Source of the DNA: Tubiluchus corallicola
Lineage: Eukaryota; Priapulida; Priapulimorpha; Priapulimorphida; Tubiluchidae
Length of the DNA: 62,000 bases
Reading direction: 5' to 3'
NCBI GenBank assembly: GCA_030141605.1
Contig: JAQGDQ010000040.1
Span: 402,501 to 464,500 of the forward strand
Both the position numbers and the translations under genes were made by a program. This document shows, in pieces, positions 1 to 12,570 of the stretch. How positions within the stretch are numbered: position 1 is the stretch's first letter; every line of letters starts with the position of its first letter. The notes beneath the pieces were generated by a model, which worked only from the letters and a program-made list of their open reading frames with translations, did not search any database and was not told the origin of the DNA.

Positions 1-865
1 TCATCTGTTAGGTGTCATCTAGTTGTAACTGCGCGCGCATCTTGAGGAAGATCATAAATGAATACGTGTTTCCTGCTCTCAGAGCAACAGTGGCATTAAT
101 GTTTCTGTTCATGGTACTTCCAGCTCATGGCTTAAACCAAATGTTTGCATTTATCAGCCAAGATTGGCCATTCAATTAGATACTTATCGTGTCTGCCTTA
201 TAATTATGGAACAAAATTATGAAGGACTGTTCCCCCAAAGTTTCTCAATTGTCCTAAGAGATGTAATAGGGAATTGATTTTATTTCTTGGAAATTTCAAA
301 CTTGAAGTAGACTTTATAACTGAACAGACTGGCAAAAATCAGGAAAAATTATTCAAAATGCAGCAGAACGCACTAAAATTTCCACAGATGTTTCATCACC
401 TGCTGGTACATCATCAGTGATGCGATCAAACTACAACAACAAAGGTGACTTTAAGGACAGGAAAAAATAGATTTTAATATAATGGTAACATGTTATAACG
501 TGATGGTAATATAGTTGTAGTTACAATATTGATATAGTTATAGAGGTCAATAGTCCTTAACCTTGTTAGACCTTGAAACACATCTGTTGTATTTTAAATA
601 ATTTCCTGTGATTTTTGCATTTATTCTAGTTTCAAGGTTTATAATTTTAAACAAGCAGTGGTTGAACTAACAGATTGGAAAAACAATTGTCAAGCTAAAA
701 AAACATTGGGTCAAGAAAAGATTTTGCAATACTAACGGACTGAGAAACCAAGAAAAAAATCGACCCCCAACACAGTGAGTGAGGATATATCAATTTCTCT
801 ATTCTTTGAGACGAGTCTCAGTTTGTATGTTTCATTGCTTTACAATCTACAACAGCTAGCAAACT
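1..865. other. gene-free stretch
   Basis: AT-rich sequence with short stop-rich frames on both strands. I see no splice-bounded coding segment, RNA gene or recognisable repeat here. It leads into a LINE tail at 866. Confidence 0.5.
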
Positions 866-1290
866 GTACTGCTTGCTTTATTTATTTATTTATTTTATTC
901 AAACCCAGTAGTAAAATACAGTCTATAATAAAAACAATGTATATAAAACACGTTGGCAAAAACATAAAAACACAATATTTACTAAAGCATAGTAAAGACG
1001 CACAGAGATTAACTGCTTACATGTGTCTATTGTGTACAAGAAATTTATGCAAGTCAGCTTTATTTAACTTAAATAACTTAATATTTTATGCAGTTACAAG
1101 GGGGCACCATCAACGTGTGCAGGCAATAGGTACCAAATCGGTACAACTCGATTTGAGAAAAAATGACCAAAATTAATTGTCCTTTAGTTCCACGCGCACT
1201 TTCAATACGACCAACATTACCTAATAAAGCTGGATTCCAGACTAGCGAACAATAGTCTACAATAGGTCTTAAGTAAACTTATATAAGAAA
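866..1290 (-). mobile_element. LINE 3' fragment (non-LTR retrotransposon), degenerate
   Basis: Read on the minus strand, about 1290 to 1090 gives a peptide with the segment PIVDYCSLVWNPALLG. This matches the pattern (RPIxxYCSxVWNP) near the C-terminus of CR1/Jockey/I-type LINE reverse transcriptases. The frame then decays. About 200 bases further on, the minus strand ends in a run of AATA units (plus-strand TTTATTTATTTA at about 867-895), which is how LINE 3' ends commonly look. It is a 5'-truncated, non-functional copy. The clade is not resolved. Confidence 0.7.
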
Positions 1291-1865
1291 AAATTATAAT
1301 TCCAAGATCACGCACACTTATTTCAACAGGTAAATGAGAGGCAGAAAAGTGACATTCATGGTATGTCAATGAGGGAAACTAAAAGGCGCATATATAGCAA
1401 TCATGTATAGTAATTACAAATAGTAATCAAGAACTTCTTTCGAAATTATAGTAAAAGACTTATTGTCAATTAGTTTGAAACTGTTTTACTGACTTTATGA
1501 TATCATTCATCCAGTTTTCATCTTGTAATGGAATGTCTCTTCTGTGTTTTTGTTACAGTTTACTATTTTTGTTGTATTTATATTGTATTTATAATGAGAC
1601 ATTTACCCTTCCCACCGCTGCCACGTTGACAGCAGCCCACTGAGATTTGTCAGAATGACGTAAATGCAAGCTATTTATTGCTACACACATCCCACAGGTG
1701 CAGTCTAGTAGACACAGCTGATAGTTTAGTGCTGTATATATCGTGATCGGCGCAAAGCAGTTGCACCTGCCGCTACTAGTTATTTAATAGTTGAATGCAC
1801 CGTACTGAGATAGCAAAGCGTGTAGAAACAAAAGAACGGTATTCTGAGCTCGATACTTCTAAAAA
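1291..1865. other. gene-free stretch
   Basis: No supported gene. A slightly less AT-rich patch around 1,680-1,840 has several CACCTG-like words but no convincing exon. Confidence 0.4.
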
Positions 1866-1867
1866 AT

Positions 1868-2075
1868 GAATGTCGTTGTCGTCGTCGTTCCTGTTGTTGT
1901 TGTTATTGTTGCTGCTGCTGCTGTTGCTGTCGTTGTTGTTATTGTTGCTGTTGTTGTTGTCGTTGTAACTGCTATTGTTGCTGCTGCTATAAACGCCATC
2001 GCCACGACTGCTGCTATTGCTACTGCTGCCATTCCTGGTGATGGTAGTACTACTACTGCTGGCGGTACTGGTACT
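1868..2075. repeat. imperfect GTT/GTC/GCT trinucleotide array
   Basis: About 200 bases of interrupted trinucleotides, mainly GTT, GTC, GCT and CTG. Open frames through it read as low-complexity Val/Ala/Leu and are a consequence of the repeat, not evidence of a gene. Interruptions are frequent, so the tract looks old. Confidence 0.85.
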
Positions 2076-2310
2076 TGCTGCTGCTACTTTGTTGTTGTGC
2101 TTCCTGTGGCTGTTGGTATCTTTTATCCTGTGTCATTCATTATCATTCTGTTTGAATGCCACAAGCATACAACAGTTGCCCACGCCATTGGTACATGTTC
2201 CTCGAATATTCCTGGCCTTAAACAACAGCAGCAATAAATTGATTCCCAAGTCATCCCAGCTTTTCTTGCCCGCTCACTTCAATCAGTTGTTATCAGTCGC
2301 TAATCTCTGA

Positions 2311-3892
2311 ATCATTTTGGGCGGCTTTTATTTACCATCCAGAGGCGGTAAATCTTGCGATTCGGTTGCACAAAGTGAATCAGAAAGATTAGGACTCTTT
2401 AGAATAGAATGCAACTAAATAACATCAGTCACATTTGTAGTATTATAGCTCGCGTCAACAACTTTCTTCAGATAAATTGACAAAACTGTTATTTTTGCAG
2501 AATCAGGTTTTCTTAGTCAGAAAGAATCCAGTTATAACACATTAGTGCCCCGATCTGAGATAAAATTTAAAGAAATCGATCTGACAAACTCAATAAGTCT
2601 AAAACATTCGCATCATTTTACGGCAGGAACTGGGTCCTTCATTTGTTCTTAGGCGAATGATACTTTCGTTTACCTATGAAATACTTACACTTAACTATTA
2701 GCTAATTTCGAAGTGGCCCAAAAGCAAAAACACATAGCGTTACACAAACATAGTAACTGCAAGCAAGTCATAAAATGCGTTTTAAAAACACAGTTTAGAA
2801 ATAACAGCTTAAAAACAATATTTAGAAGGTTCGCAAATTAAACATAAAGGACTGGATAAACAATACATATGCAACTGCACACAACCTGTACACATTAGTG
2901 AAAATATGCTGTAAAACATAAAAAAGGAACATATTTATATGTTTTGAAACTGCAGTCTTACTAGTAAGCATTTGGTTAATCGTCACTTAAAAGCATTGAC
3001 GCTACTGGCGTTGATTACTTCTAGTGGAAAGAGTTCAAAAGATGTGCTCCTGAAAAAATCCAAAGCAGTTTCTCAGCAGCTTTGGTTTTGACAAGTAGAA
3101 TTTATAGGATTTTTGCAGGTGGTGCGACGCATGTCTTACAATTGTGAACATGATTCTCTTAGGTAATGGGTCTACTCAAGATTTTGTACAATTTTATCAG
3201 CTAGAGTTTTTTGTTATTCCATGAAAATGTGGTTCTACCGCCTTTTAAGTTTTTTTATAAACTTGAACCTTAACTGTTTGCGCTGAACGCAACATGAAAA
3301 AAGACTGGTTAAGAATAGAGAACGAGTTGTAAAGCCTATTTGGTTAACAAGATGTAAGGATTTTATATGTCTTGTAAGCGTGTCATCGGGTGCCATTATA
3401 AGATTCCCACCACACAAAATAGAAAAGCATGATTTTGATGAAGGAATAAACGAGCTCTTGTCATCTCACAATTATATAGCTTACATTACATTATATTATA
3501 TTATCTTACAGTTATATAATTACAGTCGTTAATTGTAATAACTATCCGTTTCTTGATGTCATTGCTACAAGACGTTATTAACGTCTTGGGTCTGGGAGGC
3601 AAGTGGCATAATCAGACGTGTCAGTGATCATTAGGTATAATGCGGTATATGGAGGATCACATTTAAGTTTCTCGCAAAAACAGTGTCAAATTAGCGTGAT
3701 AATCAAGATGTCTTCGTATTAAGCCTAGAGCTATATGAGGAGTCAGAAAGTCTCGTCTTGGTTTTGCTTTCTCTTGTTAATAACGGTAATAATTATGATG
3801 GTTAACTAGTAGTATTACTTATTTGACTTGTGTACTTTTTTCTCTTGTAATGTACGGTGTAAAATTGGGCACTATTTAAACAATGACAGGCA
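2311..3892. other. gene-free stretch
   Basis: No supported coding exon. There is an AT-rich low-complexity segment at about 3,470-3,540 (TTATATTA-like words). The 60-codon minus-strand frame at 3235-3417 has no flanking splice signals or recognisable motif. Confidence 0.4.
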
Positions 3893-4032
<140 letters not shown>

Positions 4033-4876
4033 GGCTGTCTGACAATACTTTGAAACTGTTTCTGGTTACTTACTCGGGATAAAACTAAGCTTTCGCTTCA
4101 AGACGAGTTGCCACCAATTAAATATATAGTTTTTCACTAGTTTCAGTATAAGAAAATTTACATTAAAGCTGTAAAAACCCAAATACGAAAGGATTTTGCG
4201 CATCCTATATCGGAAATAGCTTTCCGAATAAAAGCAACTATTTAACGTTTTACTGTGTAGCATCTTGCAAACGTATTAAACCATGGTTAAATGAAATTAC
4301 TTAACCTTTTCTGCTGTATAAATTGTAATACATTGTAAATGTATTAGGCTATGATTAAAGGTGAATCACGAGTTAAGACCATTAAGTCAGTAATTAGCTA
4401 GAAATTGTTTCATGAAACTGCTTTAGAGAGATAGAGCTATGTAAGCCTGTTCAGGTATGAGAGGCCGTATAACTGGTTTTTCCCCACTTTTCTGTGCGCA
4501 GTGGGCACAGATATTAATTACGTATTGTAGTATGTGAAATGTTATTACACTAAATATGTTGTTTCTTTACAGATAAAATTGTTTACTAACCCATCCTATG
4601 ACGTCCAACATATTAAGTATATTATTGTCGTAATAATTATCGTTTACAATAATGTTTTAATCCTTTGTTGACAGTTTTATTATCACAGCTGGCCAACATG
4701 TCGATCTAACAAAAACCACGTACATCTAACAACAACCTAGAAACTAAATTTAACCTTTTTTGTTGTTGCTTTTCAAGACTTTAGCTTTAGAAATAACATG
4801 AAAAATCAAATAAAAACATATTCAGTCAAATTGATTTAGCTTCATAAAACCAAACACAGAACAACAACAAAACTTT

Positions 4877-5008
4877 TCGTTATTCTGTAAAAACCCTAAT
4901 GCAAAAAATTACACTAATCCTGTAAAAACCGATGCCAAAAAATGTTGCACTAAGCCTGTAAAAACCCTAGTATAAGAAAACTTTACACTAACTCTATAAA
5001 GCCCATAG
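4877..5008. repeat. degenerate tandem repeat, unit about 37-40 bp
   Basis: Successive units share CTGTAAAAACCCTA followed by an A-rich stretch and TTACACTAA. About four diverged copies are visible. A related single unit lies at about 4,145-4,180 (AAGCTGTAAAAACCC). No coding potential is seen. Confidence 0.65.
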
Positions 5009-5210
5009 TACCCACAATCATCGACTGACGCTTCATTTCATGTGTGCAGCATACACATGGCTTCACACACACCATGTGCAAACTAGCTCACTGGCTTCTC
5101 GTGTCGTCTAGGATCCCGAAGCACTAGCAACGTCAACGCCAAGATCTTCTTGAGTGAAAACCTTTAGGCCACATCAAAGCTCTTCACTATCGTTCACGCT
5201 GATTTTAGTT

Positions 5211-5462
5211 AATGATATTAGGTATTATTCTTCAACAAGCCGGAAAAATTTACATTACAATTTGCATGATTGAGCTTATCCCAGGAAACAGCTGCTAAAA
5301 TGATCTCGCGTCGTAATACAAGTAGTTGTAATACATAGTAGTTAATGATAATAGCTAATATTCTTCAACAAACCGGAAAAATTTACATTACAATTTGCAT
5401 GACTGAGTTTATCCCTCAGGAAACAGCTGCTAAAATGATTTCGCGTCGTAATACAAGCAGTT
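5211..5462. repeat. tandem duplication of a ~125-bp unit
   Basis: The segments at about 5211-5335 and 5342-5462 are near-identical. Both contain ATTCTTCAACAA, CGGAAAAATTTACATTACA, GAAACAGCTGCTAAAATGAT and CGCGTCGTAATACAAG, with scattered substitutions and a small indel. The short frame at 5345-5557 runs through the second copy and is not supported as a gene. Confidence 0.85.
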
Positions 5463-5964
5463 TTATCTTGAAAATTTTTCTATTTGCAAGCCCACTCTCT
5501 TTCCTACACACCATTATCACACGCATTAAATCGACAGATCAGCGAAATGGGGTATAAAATCATCCAAGTCGTTTTCCTTTAGCTACTGTGTCGAATTATG
5601 ATAACACTCCATCGCAGCCTTACGATAACAACAAATATAATTTGCATTGAAAAGTTCAAAGAAACCATATTCGCCGATCTTGCAAATATGTTTCAAAATT
5701 GTTTCATATTTGCTAAATATAGTTTGCAAATTAGATGTCTCATGAACGAATCTGGGTAGACCACATTTGGCGAAGATGTGTGTTATTTCGTACTTCTAAT
5801 TCTTAATTCCGATATTAACAAAGAAATTTTGATCCAACAACAATATTTGCATTGTTAATCTGTCCGAATCTATGCGACAAACATAACATTTCAATTTTTC
5901 TGCTCACATGGGTGGCTGTCTACAAAGATTCACCATTTGCAGTTGAGTTAGACGCATGAAGGCC

Positions 5965-5966
<2 letters not shown>

Positions 5967-5996
<30 letters not shown>
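5967..5996. repeat. (AT)n microsatellite
   Basis: About 14 AT dinucleotides, perfect. Confidence 0.95.
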
Positions 5997-5998
<2 letters not shown>

Positions 5999-8024
5999 GC
6001 TATGTATGTATATTGTATGTCCTGCTTACCAAAATGAGAGAAAAGATGTATATGAAAATATGCTTGTAAGTGAACAGTTTATCTTTATTAATGACCTAAA
6101 TGATGTGGAGATGAGAACTCTAATAATAAACTTATATATGACATCAGTAAGAAAAGAGAAAAGAAACAGGATAGCAGATAACTGATTCTTACTGTTATCC
6201 CATATTTACCATATAATGTATGTTTTTTCTCTATTAGAGCATGATGTTTTCTTCTGTAATCAATCATACTGCAGGTTTGACATTTATGTGAACGGCATAA
6301 CTTACTGCTTATGTCAGCCTACACAACTTACCCCGGTTGCACTGGAACTCCCAAGCTACAAAAAGCATTCTTGCAGTTGTTGTTTTTCTTGTTATTATTG
6401 TGATTTTGTTATTACTGTGTTTCTGTTATTATCGTTTCTACTACGTTTGAGCCGTTTCATCCTATGTATAGAATCAATGTTTTTAATGTCGTACCCACTA
6501 TACCTTAAATATACGCTCAATAAACATTTAACATTATATATGTAACATGCCAGGACTTGTAACATGCCCTGAAGAAAATTCAGGAGAATGCAACTTGTTT
6601 TGCATCTGACATTAAAATTTTCGTCTGAGGCAATATAGAAATTATTCCTGATTGATATTTTGCATTTGTATTCTAAGACATTTAAAGCATTTTACATTTG
6701 TTTTCTCAGACAACAATTTTAACGTAAGATGCAAAGCAATTCTACAAACAGTTTGTTCATGGCATGCAACAAGTCCTGGATTTCTATCTGAAATACTTTG
6801 GAGTACAGAAAAACCATCAGTTTCTCAAATGGACAAGGTTGTATCCTTAAACTGCAAATCAACATATTTAAACATCGTTTGAGTTACATATTAGTAATTA
6901 TCGTACAGACTAACAATCAACTCTTTTCTTATCTTTAACTCGCTACGCTGCAAGTTACTGCTCAAATCATGTGTCATTTTTTCCCGATAATCATAACCTG
7001 AATTAGCATCCTTTTGCTTCAAAGTTCACAAAAAGATATATAATTCATTCATCGTATTTTGAACTCTGTTTTTGAATTTTTACTGCATATTTTTTTTATT
7101 TTGATGACTTTTCAGAAAATATAATCAGAATATTTTCGCCGGCAAGAACATATAAATTTACTATTCACGTTTTTCATTTATCAAATAAAGACACTTACAA
7201 GAAAAAGACTTTCCAAGTTTTACCGCGGTGCTCTTTCTTTAATTTACAACCTGTTCACTGTGTTTAGTAATCAGCAAAAAATGTTACCCAGTTTCTTTTC
7301 TTTTATTCAAAAAGCAAAATCAATAAAATTGACTAACAACAGTAGATAAGAAACCTCAAACAATTTTCTTTGTCATTGGGTTAATTCCTTCACCCATTTT
7401 GTTAAATGTATTGCACGAACCTTTGGAATATTTTTTGAAGGTACTTCGATACTAGTATTCAGTTATTTCCATGTAAATTTAAAGAAAAATTTTGGAAAAG
7501 GCGGGAAAAGTCTCCATTAATTTTAAAAAAAATCCTACAAAATTGGCACAGCAAAGCATACAGAAATGCAAATTGTTCTGATATTATTACGCCAAGGAAC
7601 GAAAACAAATTTAGTTCGGTTTTTTTTTTGGTTTTGAAGTGTGAAGACTAATAAGATGTATTTAATAAATCACACGGAAATCGCAATTAGATAAAAATAA
7701 TTAGTCACGCTCATGTACTTGTAGCCAGAAGATGGTAAAAAACACTGATGTCTAAAAATAACCGCACTAAACTATCAAGACACTTGCGAACAGTAGTTTA
7801 TTTGCTGGGGCAGTAGCTGACATGTGACCACGCCCAAGAAGCCAGGTCAGACCTGCACAGTTTCAGCCTGTTTAAATCAATGAAATGAGGCGCAGCGTTT
7901 AACTGTGGGTGTAGCAAACTAGCCGTACAGGTTTACATTACTACATCAGTTGACTGCACCTGCTTTGACCGAGACAAGATTAATTGTTGTAACATTTACC
8001 CTATAGCTTAGCACAGGCTGCAAC
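5997..8024. other. gene-free stretch
   Basis: No supported gene. The frames at 6216-6545 and 6652-6882 are AT-rich, lack recognisable domains and have no flanking splice signals that I can support. Confidence 0.4.
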
Positions 8025-8371
8025 CTAGGGCCCTCAAGCTTGGGAGGCCCATACTTTGAATTGTTGACTTTAAAGAAGGACGCCAGCAAGTCTGAAAATT
8101 TAAAGTGGCTCCTCATTTGAGATAAAGGATCCTTGTTTGAGGCCTTTTGTTTCAGACAAAGGGCACTTGTTTGAGGCCTTGAATTTGACATAAGGACCAC
8201 TTTTGAAGCCTTTTAAAATGAAATATGGAGCCCCAGCTGCAAATGTTGCTAAAATATATCACAAGTAAAAGATATTCGGGCAGAGTGCGAGCAAATTAGA
8301 AAGTGACTCCTCCTGAGGGTCCCCCATAATTTCATTAGCCTAGAACCTCAAAAGGCCATAATACGGCCCTA
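8025..8371. mobile_element. hAT-like non-autonomous element (MITE candidate)
   Basis: The left end begins CTAGGGCCC and the right end, read on the other strand, begins TAGGGCCG, so the termini are inverted. The 8 bases flanking each end are GCTGCAAC on the left and GCTGTAAC on the right: a 7/8 match, as expected for an old 8-bp hAT target duplication. Inside are four tandem 34-bp units (8099-8234), whose middle copies share TTGTTTGAGGCCTT. There is no transposase. The short terminal repeats leave room for doubt. Confidence 0.55.
8099..8234. repeat. 34-bp tandem repeat, 4 copies, inside the hAT-like element
   Basis: Unit starts fall at 8099, 8133, 8167 and 8201, exactly 34 bases apart. The shared core is (T)TTTGAGGCCTT followed by a purine-rich half ending in GG(A/G)(T/C)CC or GGACCAC. 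Copies differ at many positions. Confidence 0.7.
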
Positions 8372-8520
8372 GCTGTAACAAACTCCCGAGAAGAAGATTT
8401 CTTATGGTGCGTCGCGTATTACCATTACGTTTATGTTATATTTTTGCTGTTTAATTAAGGTGATTATAATTATTTACCTTACTGTGTCCAGTGGCGATTA
8501 TGGCACGCCAAGTGTCTAAT

Positions 8521-8760
8521 ATTTAAAAATGCCTAGGTTTTCTGAGCAAAGCCCTTTTTTCGCTCGGGAAAACCTAGGTTTTGGCTAATGAAACTGTGGT
8601 TTTGCTCAGTAACGGGTTTTGGTGGTAAACCATAGTTTTGCACAGAAAGCTTAGATTTCACTTAGAAAACCCTAATTCTTCAGAAACTTTAATGTTTGTT
8701 TTGTTCAGAAAACCATATGCCTAGTTTTGTAGTTTCAGTAGCAAACGTAGGCTTTTTGGA
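8521..8760. repeat. degenerate inverted and direct AAACC/GGTTTT repeats
   Basis: Words such as AAACCTAGGTTTT, TGGTTTTGCTCAG, AAACCATAGTTTTGC and CAGAAAACCATA recur in both orientations through this stretch. The result is a diverged minisatellite able to form hairpins. No gene. Confidence 0.5.
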
Positions 8761-8769
8761 GTGGCCAAT

Positions 8770-8800
8770 ATGATGATGATGATGATAATGATGATGATAT
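8770..8800. repeat. short (GAT)n tract
   Basis: About ten ATG/GAT units with one interruption. It is followed by an unusually GC-rich segment (about 8,815-8,950) of unknown origin. The frames across it are not supported as genes. Confidence 0.8.
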
Positions 8801-9266
8801 ATAGCATACCAAGAGAATTCGCGAGAGGGCCACGGCGTCCCGTACTGGGCGTTTTCCCGGACCCAACTCGCGATTTTTTGAAATTTTGGTCAAACAGCCT
8901 GGAGAAAAAACGTTCTAGCGGCGCCTGGTGGGACTTTCGGAAGGAGATATAGGGCTCTTTAGAAAGAGGAAGAACAGGGCTACACGACGATGAGAGCTGC
9001 ATTTTAGGACACGTCCACTCAGAGGAGCATCGACGAGTTAATTAGATGTTCTATTTTTGGCAATTTTCGCTTAGAAAACTGCGACGCAAAGCCATTGTTG
9101 TGACGTCATCCATTATACTCTGTCTATAACCTTATAGCTTTAATTCAGTAAAAGTTGCTGCTGCTGGCTTTGTGTTAGGTAAGTAAACAAACACTAGGTA
9201 GGATGTTTGCGTATTTTTGATTATACGTGTATTTATATGCAAAATTTTTTGCGGGGCCTTTGCTAG

Positions 9267-9280
9267 TTATTATTATTATT

Positions 9281-9376
<96 letters not shown>

Positions 9377-9381
9377 GTTAT
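9267..9381. repeat. compound (ATT)n-(GTT)n-(ATT)n microsatellite
   Basis: A short ATT run, then about nine GTT units, then about 22 ATT units. The poly-Leu and poly-Ile frames across it are artefacts. Confidence 0.97.
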
Positions 9382-10140
9382 TTTTAAAAAGGTATATTAT
9401 TGGGCACATGGCTTGCCAGAGCCGCATTTATATATTAATATGCCTTTATATATTAAAAGCGAAAAACTAGAGGCACCATGCGATAAAGAAAAAGGGAGGG
9501 GGAGAGAGAAAAAGCTGTACTGGTTTCATTAGCCTAAAACTTGATGTTAACATTGTTGACTTACAATAAAGTTTTGCGCATTTGTACGTTTTACAAATAA
9601 ACTCGCCTTTTTCCTATTGAGTGTATAGAATTAATTGTTTTCCAAACCTGCGCCTTCCACGCTGTGATTATATTATGACTGACGCCATAATTATTGTTGA
9701 CAAGAATGAAGCTGCGCGTTTCACCCAACAACCATCAGTGCTGATTTAGAACAATCATTTCAGACCGAAATAATGAAGCCATAACGAAGTTGTGAGGAAC
9801 ACAATTCAGCACTATAAGTGGTTTCATTTATTTCTTACAAACAATGCACGCAGTCATCTTTAATTTAGCTAATAATCCGCGAAGAATTGCAAGCTAATCG
9901 CCATAGTGCGATTGTATGTTCTTTGATCAGAGGGATTTTAGCAGGTCATTGTTCTTATAGTCGATGTTGTTGTTTTGCGGTCACGTCACGATGGCTTAAG
10001 TATATCTTCGTAATCACCTTTTCTCATAAGTTTAACTTACATTCATTTACAGATAAAACGACGTAGCAAACACCCTTACATGGCTTCGCAATAAAAAGGT
10101 TTGTAGCACTTTCTTCAGCCCTGCAACGGTTTTACTTTCA
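9382..10140. other. gene-free stretch
   Basis: Nothing recognisable between the ATT and CT repeat tracts. Confidence 0.4.
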
Positions 10141-10184
10141 TTTTTCATCTCTTTCTATCTATCTATCTCTACCTTCTACCTTCT

Positions 10185-10240
<56 letters not shown>

Positions 10241-10241
10241 C
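10141..10241. repeat. (CT)n / pyrimidine tract
   Basis: A pyrimidine-only stretch that begins with TATC units and becomes a CT run of about 25 units with a few TTT interruptions. Confidence 0.95.
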
Positions 10242-10651
10242 AACTACAAACATCTCTGCATTTATTATGAGAATGTCCTATTACACGTGTTACGGCTAGA
10301 CCCCAATTTAAAGATAAATTAAAAAATCGAGCATGTACATTTATATAGAAAGAGAAGGAAATCTATTAGCTGCTTTTGCAAATATAGTCCGAGATTCTTC
10401 TATATTGGAAACCGTGCTAAATAAGCGCAATTGTTAAAAATGAGATTTTTAGCTAATGTATTAATAAGTTAATAATGAAATAATGTAGTAATAATGTTAG
10501 TGTATAAATAACGATGTCTTGCGCGTATTGTAGGAAACTTTTATATAACTTCACAGTCTTGTATGTTTTGTATGTTGAATGTACATATGTATATGTATAT
10601 GTATATTTGTACCTGCAAATAGAGGTAAATAAAAGACATACTAATAATAAT

Positions 10652-10655
<4 letters not shown>

Positions 10656-10707
<52 letters not shown>

Positions 10708-10746
10708 CCTGCCTCTCTCTTTTTCCCTTTTTCTCTCTCTCGTTCT
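10656..10746. repeat. (CT)n microsatellite
   Basis: About 25 perfect CT units followed by interrupted CT/TTTC pyrimidine sequence. The overlapping frames on both strands are products of the repeat. Confidence 0.95.
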
Positions 10747-12369
10747 CACTCTTTTTCTGTTTCTTTTGTCTCTCAATCTATAGCTTCAGTGCCATGTATA
10801 AAGAAAAGAGATAATTTCACTTACACCAATACAAACGCCCGTGAGACATATACCGCAAAATTCTTAGTTATTAATTATCAAAGCTAACAAGGCGCTACAT
10901 GTGAATAATGCAATTACGAATCGCCCGAAAGCTATAGCTACTAATTAACATACATAACCCTCATTACCACGAAATTTACATAATGTATCATGGTAGACAA
11001 CTGTTATTCATATAATATTCATCGATCGATATCCTACATAACTAATACACTACCAGGAAAGTACGTGTAATTGATGTATGGTCGGCGGGTGGCAGTTTTG
11101 GTAAGTAGTGCCTTGGTCAGGTAAGAGAATTTTGAATGTCATATAACAGACCGTCGGGAGCAAATAATTAATGATAAACCCAAATTTAGACTGCTCTCTC
11201 GCGTTTTACGTCTCCTTGTTTCTTTCTTTCTTCATACTTTTCTTTTTCCGATACTTCTGTTACTTCATTTTCCTTTTCAAAGAAAATTTTGTTATTTGAC
11301 AGACAGTGATAAGCACGCGATTCTAAGCTCACGTACTATAATTATCTGAGAAGCCTTTTACCTCCGTAATAAGGACATACTTAGTAGCATCTTAATCACA
11401 TCGTGATGAGCCTGACACGGTGGTCAGTCAGGAAGCGGAAGCAAATGCGAGGTTCTGTGAGGAAACACCAGGACACCTTGCTTGGAAATTTGATTTTAAA
11501 AGATGGCAGAAACGCAGAATTGTGTACCACAGAACCACACAAAATTATACTGTTGTGGCTTATGATTTGGGTTGCTAAAAGATTCTTTGGTGTTTTTCTC
11601 CGTTTTTATGTACTAATTCTTCAAATGTTTCACCTTTTACGCTAATTTCAGCTTTTAGTGTTGACGTAAGCAGGTGGGAAATAAGAGACGTTTATTGAAC
11701 TGGATGTCATAATATAGCTTGGGTCGACAGAGTCGATGTTGTTGACAACCTGTGTGCCATAAGTGTGACTTGTTTGTTCTATTCATGCCATTATTCCGCA
11801 AAATGTTTCCGAAAATTGCCTTAGTTAAATGCCAGAGAAGAGATTACAGCTTTTACTGAGATATCAGTGAAATCCATCCAGATAGCACTAAATGCGTGGA
11901 AGTAAATGGGAAAAATTAGGCCAAAAAGCAGAGTAGTATAGGAACTACACGTAATTTTTAGTTGTGAAAATGCCAAAAAATAAAATTCCTGAAAAATCTA
12001 AACGAAAACTTCATGTAAATCTCCAACTGCATGTAAACTGGTTCACAACTATAGTTACTAGTTCAGATGTGCAATAGTACGATAAATAAAGAGCGAACAA
12101 AATTTGTTGGATTTGTGTCCATAATCCGAATAAAAACGAAAGCCGTGTCCGGTTTCAAACATGAGACATACTGCATTTCGATTGAGCAGAGAAGGTCATT
12201 TTTGTAACTACCTGGCGTTAATTGAATTACATTTTTTTTAAAATACAGGAAAATTGCGCTGTAGTAAAAAATATTGTAAAGACGGCTCACGAACTTGACT
12301 CCAAGACGGTCTGAAAAAGAACGAGTTTCGCACTATTTAATTTCATTTATTTCGTGAAAATTATTTGAG
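10747..12369. other. gene-free stretch
   Basis: No gene I can support. The segment 11,396-11,576 has an open plus-strand frame (shifted from the first ATG) with ordinary codon use and a stop, and could be an orphan terminal exon. There is no clear acceptor and I do not recognise the peptide. Confidence 0.35.
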
Positions 12370-12570
12370 GAGGTTGGAAAAATTACATTATATTACATCA
12401 TTTATTTAGGCACAAAAGTACAATAAAAAAAGTAAAAAAAGCACATAAAGAACATAAAAAAGCGTATGATCAGTATGAACAATATTAAGCCTTCACCAGC
12501 TTGCCAAAGCAAGCGGCAAGGAACTTCATCCCCCACCCATCCTGCTGGCCCATACTAGTGAAGTGAACAG
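12370..12570 (-). mobile_element. retroelement 3' tail (LINE or SINE), minus strand
   Basis: Read on the minus strand, a GC-richer segment (GGGCCAGCAGGATGGGTGGG) passes through T-rich sequence to AAATAAATGATG and a short TGTAATATAATG-like repeat. This is the layout of a LINE/SINE 3' end with a microsatellite tail, and the same design is seen at 57.92-58.15 kb. No coding remnant remains. Confidence 0.5.

Noticed and set aside
1866-2310. Two overlapping Val/Ala- and Leu-rich ORFs
   Set aside because: They read through an imperfect GTT/GCT array in different frames. No signal peptide plus domain pattern or splice context supports a gene.
10453-10783. Arg/Glu-rich and Ser/Leu-rich ORFs on opposite strands
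   Set aside because: Both are translations of the CT microsatellite.
11396-11576. Open frame with ordinary composition and a stop
   Set aside because: There is no convincing acceptor, the frame is closed just upstream, and the peptide is not recognisable.
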